Assembly: GCA_964019425.1 (NCBI GenBank) | Contig: OZ025799.1 | Location: 1,178,001-1,242,000, forward strand | From: Flectonema sp. DT1601 | Lineage: Eukaryota > Euglenozoa > Diplonemea > Diplonemida > Diplonemidae | Direction: 5' to 3' | Length of the DNA stretch: 64,000 bases | Part shown: piece by piece, positions 30,671-39,081 of the stretch | Position numbering within the stretch: position 1 is the stretch's first letter | How the letters are laid out: each line of letters begins with the position of its first letter | The notes under the pieces: generated by a model | What the model saw: the letters and a program-made list of their open reading frames with translations, nothing else | Database searches by the model: none | What the model was told of the DNA's origin: nothing | Position numbers and translations under genes: made by a program

Positions 30671-30853
30671 ATGTGTTTTTTTTTTTTTTTTTTTCATCTC
30701 GAAGACATGTTTTACGAGCGAAAGAGAATTGTGGCACCGTAACGTTAACACCCTTACTTTATAGGCTTGTTTCCGGCTTACTTTGTTTGCGCACAAACAA
30801 AGTAAGCCGACTGTTTTCGATGAAATCACGACCAAATAATAATAATAAAACAG
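30659..30853 (+). other. Candidate last intron of the giant gene
   Basis: The frame reaches GTATGT at 30659 and stops three codons later. GTATGT is also the donor of two better-supported introns in this window. The acceptor AATAATAAAACAG ending at 30853 is nearly identical to the acceptor at 63385. Joining is phase 0 and adds 18 residues (TDDILDLDQDLRTTGRDI) before TAG at 30908-30910, replacing Val-Cys-Ser. The intron would be 195 nt, with a T run after the donor and a perfect hairpin inside. Confidence 0.5.
30774..30809. repeat. Perfect 16-bp inverted repeat
   Basis: CGGCTTACTTTGTTTG pairs fully with CAAACAAAGTAAGCCG around a four-base CGCA loop. It lies inside the candidate last intron of the giant gene. 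If that intron is not real, it is a 3' untranslated hairpin about 100 nt past the stop. Confidence 0.8.
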
Positions 30854-30979
30854 ACTGATGATATTCTCGATTTAGATCAAGATCTCCGTACTACCGGTAG
30901 GGATATTTAGTATTCTGATGGTAATTTATATGATGTTTGTTTGTTTGTTTGTTTCCTTTTTTTTTGTGTTAAAAATAAT

Positions 30980-31001
30980 CACCAACAACTCCGTGTTGGT
31001 G
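30980..31001. repeat. 8-bp inverted repeat
   Basis: CACCAACA and TGTTGGTG flank the six-base loop ACTCCG. It is downstream of the giant gene, in spacer. Confidence 0.55.
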
Positions 31002-32006
31002 GAATAAAGTCCCTTTTTTAGTATTAGTTTCTATACCGTTTCTCTCAACACCGTTTATTCGGAGTAGTTGAATATCAAGGTTTTTAAGCATGGACATTTC
31101 CCTTGCAATTATTTTCGAAGGAAAAAAATATATTCTTTTTTTTCTGACTTCTCTGTAGCCGTAGTAACTTTTAGATTTTACGTTTTGTAGTTTGCGAGTA
31201 GCTTAACAGACTTTATCAAGAAGTCAATTCTTTGTTTGAGTTAACAAAGAAGAAAAAAAAAACAAAAAGAAACCGTATTCTTTCTTGTATGTTATGTACA
31301 ACCTTTTCATGTACCTGGATTGATTAATAAATGGGGTCCTCCTCCTCTAGTTACCTTCCCCGGGTAAGAACTTTTTCCTGTATGTTGTGGAATCAAGTTT
31401 TCATTAGTTTTCTGCTTAGATTTTCGGTACCGACTTCTTTTTTTTTTTTAATACCGCGATCGCGGTCACTACTGACATTATATTATTGAAAAAACAAAAA
31501 AACAAAAAAATTCATATTGTAGTTTAGTTTGGTTTAGTTTTTTTTGCTTATTGGCTCTTTTTGTTGTCAATGAGGTAGATTTCAGTACTTTTTTTTTTTT
31601 TTTTTTTTTTTGTTTTTTTTTTTCCAATGTCGTGATTTAGGATTTTTCATGTTTCCCTCACCACAGGAATTAAAACATCGCAGGATTTGGTTTAGTTTTC
31701 TACCGCAGTATTGGGATCCCCGAGGAGTTACGCAATTCTCTTTGAATAGAACTTCTTGATGGAATGACGGAGTTGATATCTATTGCGGTGTGTTGCTTTC
31801 GTTGGATTTTATGATTACTTTTTTTTTTTTTTTTTTTTTTTCCTTTCAAACCTTCTTTGATTTAGTTCCAGTTCGAAACCCTCTCATTCTTACCTAATTA
31901 AAAAAAAGACATCTCAATCAGGAAAAACTTAAATAACCATTATGACGTGTTAAAGAGATAAGGTCTGAAGAAGAGACCATTGTATGTTTTGATTTCCTCA
32001 AAGATA

Positions 32007-32019
32007 ACTCTCTTCTCAG
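32007..32019 (+). promoter_or_regulatory. Putative trans-splice acceptor
   Basis: CTCTCTTCTCAG lies 15 nt upstream of the ATG at 32035. The short AG-to-ATG distance and the pyrimidine tract match the other genes here. Confidence 0.5.
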
Positions 32020-32034
32020 GATTACTTTATTAGA

Positions 32035-33069
32035 ATGGCATTCACTTCTATTTCAGAAGTTGGGATCAATTCACGTTCAGGTGGTGATAATTCGAATATG
32101 TTCATCAGACCTGTTCGAAGTACGAAGAAAGAAGGGAAATTAATAAATTCAAAACCCGATGAGAGGTGGCTACCAATACAACTACACAGAGGATACTTAT
32201 TCAGTGAAATAGTAATTGAGATGAGAGGAGCTGTTGGATTGATCTCGAGTCAGGAAGCAGTCATGAAATCTGTAAGGAATTGTATCTCATATCAGTGCGA
32301 CTCATCTTTAACAGTTCAATCGAATAAAAAAGGTTCCCTCATTGATGATAATTTAACATCTCAATCACTCCGATTCTGGATCGATTCCCTTCTAAACATA
32401 TCATCGATTATTATCGATAGCAGTCCTGGTTCTCAATATTTTATTATCATCCTTAGAGAATCACCTTATGAAGGTACCGTGTTTGTTAGTCAAAATGATA
32501 CTTACATATCCGGATCAAAAACACTTATAACAAAAGCGAGTGCGATGTTTAAAGACGCAGGCTTAACAATTGAACACACGACTAACTTATTATCTTTAAG
32601 AAGTTGTGGTGGTGATGATGTGAAGATTGCTGTTGGTGTGATTGTTGATTTGTCTCAGAGGACTGTAGATTTCAGTTCTGATTGTAAACTTCCGCTGTTG
32701 GTTTCATCATTTCCTTTTATAGGATGTAGTTACTGTCAGTCGAATATTAGAATTCAGTCTGAAGAAAGTTCATTTTCAGAAGGTCTTCAAAGGATATTCA
32801 TATCAGGTGGTAGGATCCTGCCTCACTCTGTTGCTGATATCTTCAGATCATGTCGTCTCCACCAATCAGATTGTACCATAGCGTTAACCGTAAACAGAGC
32901 TTCTGCAACAGTTGCATTCCTTCCTTCAGTAATATCACCTCCCTGGGATGACTGTTGTTCATCACAAGATGATGATCAATTTGAAAAGGGAACCTGTCCA
33001 GGTAGAATTCAACTTTCAGGTGGCAATGTTTGGATGTCAGACGTTATTGTAAAAGAACCTAAAGAATAA
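32035..33069 (+). CDS. Unrecognised protein, 344 residues
   Basis: The ATG at 32035 follows CTCTCTTCTCAG by 15 nt. I do not recognise the family. There is no clear signal peptide or membrane segment. Alternating hydrophobic stretches (SQYFIIILRESPYEG, VKIAVGVIVDLSQRTVDF, DCTIALTVNRASATVAFLP) suggest a mostly beta or alpha/beta globular fold. Cysteines are scattered, including pairs in the second half (GCSYCQS, DDCCSSQDDD). A basic, polar N-terminus (residues 25-50) precedes the folded part. It sits directly downstream of the giant gene; no functional link can be shown. Confidence 0.7.
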   Translation: MAFTSISEVGINSRSGGDNSNMFIRPVRSTKKEGKLINSKPDERWLPIQLHRGYLFSEIVIEMRGAVGLISSQEAVMKSVRNCISYQCDSSLTVQSNKKGSLIDDNLTSQSLRFWIDSLLNISSIIIDSSPGSQYFIIILRESPYEGTVFVSQNDTYISGSKTLITKASAMFKDAGLTIEHTTNLLSLRSCGGDDVKIAVGVIVDLSQRTVDFSSDCKLPLLVSSFPFIGCSYCQSNIRIQSEESSFSEGLQRIFISGGRILPHSVADIFRSCRLHQSDCTIALTVNRASATVAFLPSVISPPWDDCCSSQDDDQFEKGTCPGRIQLSGGNVWMSDVIVKEPKE

Positions 33070-33341
33070 TATTATGTTATTTATTATTATTATTATTATT
33101 ATTTTTTTTTTTTAAAAATTATTTTACCTAAAATTTGAGGTAACTAATCAAAAGAATTCCTAACCCGTTCTTGTTGTCTTCATACGAACCTCTTTCTGGT
33201 TATCAATCTGAAAGAGTATGAGTGCTCTGGGCACTTTTTAGATTAATTCTCTTTATGAATGTTTGTTGTCAGTTGATGTAAAAAAAAAAAAAAAAAAATT
33301 AATTTGTCATTTCATTCAAAAGATAAATTTGTCTCAAGAGG

Positions 33342-33980
33342 ATGTCTCTGTTTCGAAACACTCCAACAGAATGGGAGAATGATGCAGAAACTCCAACTAC
33401 TGAAATTGATCACTCATCTGTGGATGATGTTTTGAGTATCACGCCTGTTAAAATTATATTAAAAAAAACAAATCCTTTCCGAATGGAATTACTCAAAAAG
33501 TTGTCATCAAACAGAATATCTGAAGCTGAACGACTGCAGACTGAGAAATCAATTCAACGTCCAGTTATACCAAAACTAAAACCCGATCAGAAGGCCCTCG
33601 TCATCATAAGAAGGTATGATCTGCTATTGAGAAAGGATGCTGTTAGGGGACTAACCAACAAGCAAAGATACGTTTACAGAAGGAGGAGGGGAAACAATTC
33701 ACATCCAATATTATGGTTCCACAGATGGCCTCCTTCAATGAACAGGGCGGACTTATTTCCATTTCATCATTCTAAACATAAAATAAACAAAGAATCATCC
33801 TACAGTAAGGCTGTGTGTAAACAGTATCCAACTTATGAAAGTGATCAGCGAGACCTTCTTAAGGCTAAAAAGAAACCAATCCAAACAATGCGATCACAGA
33901 AATACGAATACCTTCTGAACTGGAACACTAATTCAGATAATACAAAATGTTCAGAGAGGGGAACCCGTCGACGAAGGTGA
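33342..33980 (+). CDS. Unrecognised basic protein, 212 residues
   Basis: The ATG at 33342 is the first in frame, after TTCATTCAAAAG and TCTCAAGAG, either of which could be the acceptor. The protein is Lys/Arg-rich with an acidic first 35 residues, a helical middle (MELLKKLSSNRISEAERL), a basic block (KQRYVYRRRRG, about 107-117) and an RRRR C-terminus. There are no membrane segments. Nucleic-acid or tubulin binding would suit the charge, but that is a guess. The last codons overlap AAGGTGAAAT, a weak donor-like sequence, so a further exon is not excluded. Confidence 0.6.
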   Translation: MSLFRNTPTEWENDAETPTTEIDHSSVDDVLSITPVKIILKKTNPFRMELLKKLSSNRISEAERLQTEKSIQRPVIPKLKPDQKALVIIRRYDLLLRKDAVRGLTNKQRYVYRRRRGNNSHPILWFHRWPPSMNRADLFPFHHSKHKINKESSYSKAVCKQYPTYESDQRDLLKAKKKPIQTMRSQKYEYLLNWNTNSDNTKCSERGTRRRR

Positions 33981-34172
33981 AATCATCTCCTCTTCAGCAA
34001 CCCTCCCGTAGGATGTTCTATTCGATGTTTCAATAATTGCAGCACTTGTGGTGACCAAAACATCCTAATAGGACTTATTAAAAATTTTCAGTTCCTTCCA
34101 AAAAAAAGGAAAAAAAAAAAACTTCTTATTCCTCACTTATTAAAAAATAGTTTTTAAAAAAAAAGTAAACAT

Positions 34173-34191
34173 CTCCCTCTTCCGGAGGGAG
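34173..34191. repeat. Short hairpin
   Basis: CTCCCTCTTCCGGAGGGAG folds into a stem of seven Watson-Crick pairs plus one T-G pair with a three-base loop. Confidence 0.5.
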
Positions 34192-34440
34192 TCATCACGA
34201 CCTCATCCCATTTGGTTACTCTCATGAGCTCATCCGATGGAGTTCATTTCTCTGTTCCAGAATTCACGACTTTCGATATTGTGGTTCCCTTTTATTTCGC
34301 ACCTCTTAAACTTGTCCTTTCTTCCTCTTTTTATATTACTATTCTATTCTATTCTATTCTAGTCTAATCTGGTAAAGATGCATTCGATTTACTGTTTTCG
34401 TGTGTTATCATTTCCAGGTTTCTCATATTCGAAAAACTGA

Positions 34441-34471
34441 CATCCCTCCCCAGACTGTCTGGGGAGGGATG
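34441..34471. repeat. Perfect 14-bp hairpin
   Basis: CATCCCTCCCCAGA pairs with TCTGGGGAGGGATG over a three-base loop (or 13 bp with a five-base loop). It is GC-rich inside an AT-rich spacer, 150 bp before the VOC gene. It could be an RNA processing signal, a small RNA or a remnant of a repeat. Confidence 0.75.
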
Positions 34472-34583
34472 TGTTTGGTAAAAACTTCTGCTTCAGATGT
34501 CTGCTGGATTCATCTTTCTACCTGACCTAACCCTGGATTCGGTTACTCTGGAGATTAGCTTTATTAGAAAGGGAGAAAGTTTT

Positions 34584-34605
34584 GTGATTTTGTATTTACT
34601 TTCAG
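34584..34605 (+). promoter_or_regulatory. Putative trans-splice acceptor
   Basis: TTTTGTATTTACTTTCAG ends 15 nt before the ATG at 34621. Confidence 0.5.
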
Positions 34606-34620
34606 TTCTTAAGATTCAAC

Positions 34621-35358
34621 ATGAGATTCGATCAATTGAGACTGCGAGTACCTGACGTTGAATGTGTTAAGAAGTTCTACTGCGACATACTCGGAATGAC
34701 CATCACTGACAAAGGATTATGTTATGCTGCTGATGGACTCAAATTAGTATTCGAACAAACTGCAACTAAAAAGAGATCCTCAACTGGCAGGGATGGATAC
34801 TGGAAGATTGGAATCACAGTAAAGGATCTGAACTCTGTTGTGAATGATGTTCGTAAAGCTGGTGTTGAAGTTAGTGAACCACTTCAGTTTAAAGATATTG
34901 GATACGTTTCTCATATGAAGGATCCATCAGGTTTAGGTATTGAATTATTACAACAAGGATTCGAAGGGAAATCAAAACCTGGAGGACCAATACAAGAACA
35001 GGCAACTCTCGCTCACATTACTCTTCGCATCGCTGATCTCAGTAGAGCTCGAGAGATCTGTGAGAGAGATTTTGGAATGAGATTGATGTCAGTGCAGGGT
35101 GTTCCTGAATATAAATTCACTTTATACTTCTACAGCTGGTCTGATGAAGAACTACCTGATTCTGATGTCACTTCAGTTGCTAACAGAGAATGGCTGTGGG
35201 CTCGTTCATATCCTCTTCTTGAACTTCAACATCTCGAGAGTGCTTCTCCTGAAGATATCAAATCGACATCTGATGGTGAAGCAGGTCCAATTGACATCAC
35301 TTGTTGTGATACCGCTGGTGAGTTACGCACTCTGACTGGAGATCATTTCGTATTGTGA
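34621..35358 (+). CDS. Two-domain VOC (glyoxalase/dioxygenase fold) protein
   Basis: This 245-residue protein is made of two vicinal-oxygen-chelate modules. Module 1 (about 1-120) shows the FYCDILGM signature, ITVKDLNSVVNDVRKAGVEV and MKDPSGLGIELLQQ. Module 2 (about 128-235) starts LAHITLRIADLSRAREICERDFGMRL. VOC enzymes bind a divalent metal with His/Glu/Gln side chains and include glyoxalase I and extradiol dioxygenases. Here the first beta strand of module 1 lacks the usual His (MRFDQLRLRV), whereas module 2 has one (AHITLRI) and module 1 ends with the usual Glu (GIELLQ). Two-module length fits eukaryotic glyoxalase I-like proteins, but the substrate is not clear. A TTTCAG acceptor-like site lies 15 nt upstream. 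It is probably soluble and cytosolic. Confidence 0.85.
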   Translation: MRFDQLRLRVPDVECVKKFYCDILGMTITDKGLCYAADGLKLVFEQTATKKRSSTGRDGYWKIGITVKDLNSVVNDVRKAGVEVSEPLQFKDIGYVSHMKDPSGLGIELLQQGFEGKSKPGGPIQEQATLAHITLRIADLSRAREICERDFGMRLMSVQGVPEYKFTLYFYSWSDEELPDSDVTSVANREWLWARSYPLLELQHLESASPEDIKSTSDGEAGPIDITCCDTAGELRTLTGDHFVL

Positions 35359-35902
35359 TCTTCAAACTCAACGACATCACATAATTCGTTTCCACTCTCC
35401 GATTTCGACTCTGGCAGGAATTATCTCAGACTTGCTCTTTAATTTAATTTATTTGGCTTGGCTTAACTTGGACGAAACCGTATACTGAGAAAGCTGAAAA
35501 GTGCATTCTTTTTAGCTCAAAAAATAAACCTCTCCTAGTTCATAATATGTCTTCGAGCGTGAAAGGGGCAGACTTAGCACACTTTCCCTTTGATCTATTG
35601 GACTGGTGCAGCCAAAGACTGAACCTGTTGTGTTGTAATTTAATTGGTAGACAAGACTGCCGCTTAACTTGATCGGATTTGATATATTTATTTTATTCTT
35701 CTTCTTAAGGGAGATGAAAATTACAAAAGAAAAAAAAGGAGGGAAAAAAAAAAAAAACAACGACAACAATTACATTCATCCTCCCCTCACAGTACTGACT
35801 AATATCGAATTGTGAGACTCGTTTGTGAAAACCTTTCTTGTCTATGAGTGACACTTGTGTTTGTTATTCTTAAACTTCTAAACAGTAAACACAATAAACT
35901 AA
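35359..35902. other. Intergenic spacer
   Basis: I see no gene. It holds A runs near 35735-35757 and a C-rich pyrimidine-AG (CATCCTCCCCTCACAG) ending at 35792, the likely acceptor for the gene at 35903. That would give a 5' untranslated region of about 110 nt. Confidence 0.55.
35773..35792 (+). promoter_or_regulatory. Putative trans-splice acceptor
   Basis: CATTCATCCTCCCCTCACAG is one of several nearly identical CCCCTC-CAG ends upstream of genes here (compare 59535-59553 and 51314-51334). Confidence 0.5.
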
Positions 35903-36985
35903 ATGAGTACTCTCTGGGGTGATAGTAACGAATTACCACCTCCTTGTAGCACAAATGCTTCCAAACCAGAAGTGTTTTCTGACATCCTCGGAGGTGGACC
36001 AGAGTCTGGAGCATCAGCGATGATGGAGAAGTACCGAGAGGACACTGGATTATCACCAGGCGCTCTTGTTCTTATAAATAAGACAGGTCAGACTGGTATT
36101 GTTTTGGAAGTCTTCACAACTTATGTTAAACTTTGTAACGGAGATGCGTGTTCACGACATGCGGTGACACTTTTATGTGGGAAATTAAGAATTGGACACG
36201 AACCGAAACAACTTTCCAAAGATTTGAGAATCGCAGAAGATGTTGTGAAAGAACTGAAGAGAAAAGGAGTAATTGTTTTTGATGAACTTCTAATTGAGAA
36301 AGACAGAGTTAGAGCAGCAGAAGCAATTCAACAGGTACTTCCTGAACTTGATTTTAATGTGGCTGGTACTGGTCAGGGACAAGCTCACAAACGAGATGGT
36401 TCACTTCGAGGAGATGAAACAGCGTGGTTACCTAAAGATGGATCACTCCCACCAACTATTCAATATATATTAGATAAGATGAGTAGATTACGAAGAGGGA
36501 TCGCTTCAGTAACAAAGAAACCACTTCCCAGATCGTCATATCAACTCGCGAAGTACAACTCTAGTGGAGTTGGTTATGTCAGTCACAGAGATGTTAAAAT
36601 GAATGCATCTCAAGATAATAAAAGAAGACTGACTTGTATTTATTATTGTAATGAAGGTTGGGAACCATCAATGGGAGGAGTATTGGAACTTTACCCGAGT
36701 TCTGGTTATTCACAACTTGTAGAATCTCGTGATGATTCTGAGGAGGTACTTTCTGAAAAGCAAAAAAAGAAATTCTCAAAACCGATCAGAATTGAACCAC
36801 GAAGTGGAAAGTTAGTAATCTTCAACAGTTCATTAATCCATCGAGTCTTACCTGAACACTTTGATAGGATGGCAATTACTTGTTGGATGTCTGGACCTGA
36901 ACCTCTTGGGTTACAACATCCTAATTCTGAACACGACATCGATTCTCATTTCACTGGAGATGAATCCATCTTCCCGAGTAGATGA
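35903..36985 (+). CDS. Prolyl-4-hydroxylase/EGLN-like 2OG-Fe(II) oxygenase
   Basis: This 360-residue protein has a C-terminal catalytic domain (about 115-345) resembling EGLN/PHD hypoxia-type prolyl hydroxylases. Visible features are RGDETAWL, the iron motif HRD in GYVSHRDVKM, LTCIYYCNEGWEPSMGGVLEL, the second His in SSLIHRVLPE, and Arg plus the following strand in DRMAITCWMSG for 2-oxoglutarate. All three iron ligands and the Arg are present, so it should be active. Such enzymes hydroxylate protein prolines using O2, Fe(II) and 2-oxoglutarate. The N-terminal 110 residues include a small beta-rich segment (GALVLINKTGQTGIVLEVF, about 51-70) that I cannot place; it is not a MYND finger. The target could be Skp1, as in other protists, or a ribosomal protein; the sequence does not say. 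Confidence 0.85.
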   Translation: MSTLWGDSNELPPPCSTNASKPEVFSDILGGGPESGASAMMEKYREDTGLSPGALVLINKTGQTGIVLEVFTTYVKLCNGDACSRHAVTLLCGKLRIGHEPKQLSKDLRIAEDVVKELKRKGVIVFDELLIEKDRVRAAEAIQQVLPELDFNVAGTGQGQAHKRDGSLRGDETAWLPKDGSLPPTIQYILDKMSRLRRGIASVTKKPLPRSSYQLAKYNSSGVGYVSHRDVKMNASQDNKRRLTCIYYCNEGWEPSMGGVLELYPSSGYSQLVESRDDSEEVLSEKQKKKFSKPIRIEPRSGKLVIFNSSLIHRVLPEHFDRMAITCWMSGPEPLGLQHPNSEHDIDSHFTGDESIFPSR

Positions 36986-38452
36986 TTCCTTTCTCATTCC
37001 TCGGTAGCTGCGATCTCTCACTTTGCTGCTGTACAAATAATAAAATAGCCTTCAGAAGTGAGGAGGAGTCGCCAGCGTGAAAGTTTTGTTATTTTATTAG
37101 ATTTTATAATTCTTATTATTTTTATTTATTATTATGCTTATTATTTTTTTTTTTTTTTTTTGAGTTATTATTTTTTATTTTTTTTTGTTTGTTTGTTAGA
37201 TTTCCCCCGCCTCCTTCCTCTCTCAAAAGTTACCATCTCGGGGAATTGATCCGTAGCTTAATCATTCCCAAAGCATCAGAAACCTTTAGTCACTGCATCA
37301 TTACTGGTACGGTACAGTGACTGTATCATTACTGGTACAATAAATGTTTATTTCTTCATAAATATCTTCAAAAAAGTCAACCTAATGACGACACACAGAT
37401 CAGAGAGTGTTCAGATAATCTACAGAATTGTTCTACTTATTTAGTCAACTGTCTCGTGGATTTGTTTATGTTAGTTAACTTTTTGATACAACGCAGATAT
37501 GCTCAAATAGTTAATTCTTTCGCTATTTGAGTAGTTTGTTAACAATAAAAGGAAAGTCACTTGTCGATACTATCACCTCAGGAGAATATTTCCCCTTCAA
37601 GAGACTTGTCGTTAGAACATCAGTTACGGATTACTGTAAACGATACGGAGGAAAGCTTAGTGAGGGGTTTACTTAACTTATTTTATTTCATTCGTCAAAC
37701 AAAAAAAAAAAAAAAACGATGCTGTCGACATACATCAGCAGTGCCTTCCATTCTCGTGTTCTATTGCGACTTTTCAAATAGAAAACCCTCATTGTGGGGT
37801 TGCGAGCATGAGATAGGGGCTTTTTTATTATTTGTTATGCAGCTCTTCTTTTTTTTCTTTTTTTTCTGTTTCTTTTTTTTGTTTTTCTTTCTTCTTCTCC
37901 TTTATCCCTCTTACTGCTATTTTCTTTAAAACATTTATAATGAAACTTGCAGGAAAAAAAAAATGGGGGGGAAAGCATCTCTGTACTCCTCCTCATGTGA
38001 TAGGGGTAACCCGCTACCACATCCGACTGTAGCTTCTTTTTCTTTCTTCTGTAGTTATATTTTAGTTCTCAAAGTGAAAGGATTTGATTTGTGATACACA
38101 CCGCACCGAATACCCATTTTTTTTTTTTTAGAGAAATATAAAAGCCTTACTTTTTTTTTTCTTCTCAAAATACGATTCTTGTTTTTTTCCTCAGAGATTC
38201 CTAATCCACTACCGAAGACATTCAAAATAATATAATATTTCGTTGCGAGAAAGCTTTAAAGGTTTTTCAGATGAAATTTATGTTATATTTTTTAGTCACT
38301 TTTTAATAGTATACTGGTTTATTACCTTGGTTCTATGTGCGACAGATCCCCCTCAGTACGTAGACCTGGATGATTTCTGTTGTTTCTGTTTTGAATGAAG
38401 AAATACTAAATTACGTTGCATTTAATCCAACAGGAAGGACCTCACTAAAAGA
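36986..38452. other. Long gene-poor spacer (1.47 kb)
   Basis: There is no ATG-started frame I would call. Contents are long T runs near 37141-37160, a duplicated TCATTACTGGTAC (about 37290-37340), an A run at 37700, T/C-rich tracts at 37840-37910 and 38120-38165, and CATTTAATCCAACAG ending at about 38433 as an acceptor before 38453. A stretch at 37561-37690 reads openly without a start and is discussed under rejected items. Confidence 0.55.
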
Positions 38453-38944
38453 ATGTTTACATTTATCGTGGCTATTGATTGGGCGAAGTACCGTCGTAAT
38501 GTTGAAGTAAAGTTACCCAGAACGGTCGAACCCACACTTCAAATTATAAAGGAAAAGGCAGAAGAAATATTCACGATGGATGCCAAGTGTGAAAAGGCTG
38601 CTCCATGGCACAGCGGTAAAGACTTGACCGTTTCTATTAATGAAATGTTTATCTGGGATAGTATTCATGGATGTTGGTCTACACTTGTTCTGGATTGTCA
38701 GTTAAGAGAACTGACTCAGATTTGGTGTCTCACATCTGTCGATGATGTGAATTGTGAAAAACCAAACTTAGGAGACATTCCCAAAACCAGATCTGGATTT
38801 TCTCAACTAAACTCAACTCACTTTAATGAACCTTTATCATCACGACTGATACCAATGGAGACTCCAGTCAGACGCTCTTCTTTTGTTACTAATTTCGATA
38901 CCCCGCTGAGCACGCCTTCAAATATCTATTCATGTGTATCGTGA
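38453..38944 (+). CDS. Small protein with possible flagellar N-terminal domain
   Basis: 163 residues; ATG at 38453, 20 nt after CCAACAG. Residues 1-100 form a compact domain (FTFIVAIDWAKYRRNVEVKL, then a helix around IIKEKAEEIF, then VSINEMFIWDSIHGCWSTLV and QLRELTQIWCL). From memory, this strand-helix-strand layout with an IYDxxxxxWxDL-like line and a final QLxEYxQLY-like line recalls N-terminal domains of flagellar EF-hand proteins in trypanosomatids and dinoflagellates. That is a weak, unverified resemblance. The C-terminal 60 residues are Ser/Thr/Pro-rich and probably disordered. It lies just upstream of CEP76. Confidence 0.65.
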   Translation: MFTFIVAIDWAKYRRNVEVKLPRTVEPTLQIIKEKAEEIFTMDAKCEKAAPWHSGKDLTVSINEMFIWDSIHGCWSTLVLDCQLRELTQIWCLTSVDDVNCEKPNLGDIPKTRSGFSQLNSTHFNEPLSSRLIPMETPVRRSSFVTNFDTPLSTPSNIYSCVS

Positions 38945-39047
38945 ACACAACTTTTAATGTATCCTGTAGGTATCTTGTAGTATAATTGTAGAATAATTTG
39001 TTTTGTATTTTTTTAATCTTTTTTGTTGTGAACTGTCATTTCAATAT

Positions 39048-39066
39048 ATTCCCCTCTCACAATTAG
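39048..39066 (+). promoter_or_regulatory. Putative trans-splice acceptor
   Basis: TATTCCCCTCTCACAATTAG ends 15 nt before the ATG at 39082. An out-of-frame ATG at 39078 lies between them. Confidence 0.45.
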
Positions 39067-39081
39067 TAACCAGTCTGATGA

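Larger units (their letters stand above)
30911..32034. other. Gene-free spacer
   Basis: I see no coding sequence. Contents are a TTTG microsatellite near 30937-30955, an 8-bp hairpin (30980-31001) and long T runs near 31590-31620 and 31820-31840. A pyrimidine-AG (CTCTCTTCTCAG) ends at 32019, just before the next gene. Confidence 0.6.
33981..34620. other. Spacer with two hairpins and an ATTCT repeat
   Basis: I see no gene. It contains A runs, a hairpin at 34173-34191, a pentamer repeat (ATTCT, about 34343-34365), a strong hairpin at 34441-34471, and a TATTTACTTTCAG acceptor-like end at 34605. Confidence 0.6.

Noticed and set aside
37561-37929. Open frame starting SILSPQENISPSRDLSLEHQ in the 36986-38452 spacer
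   Set aside because: It has no ATG, follows an in-frame TAA a few codons upstream, and runs into poly-A and poly-T encoded Lys and Phe runs. It could only be an internal exon, for which I see no partner.
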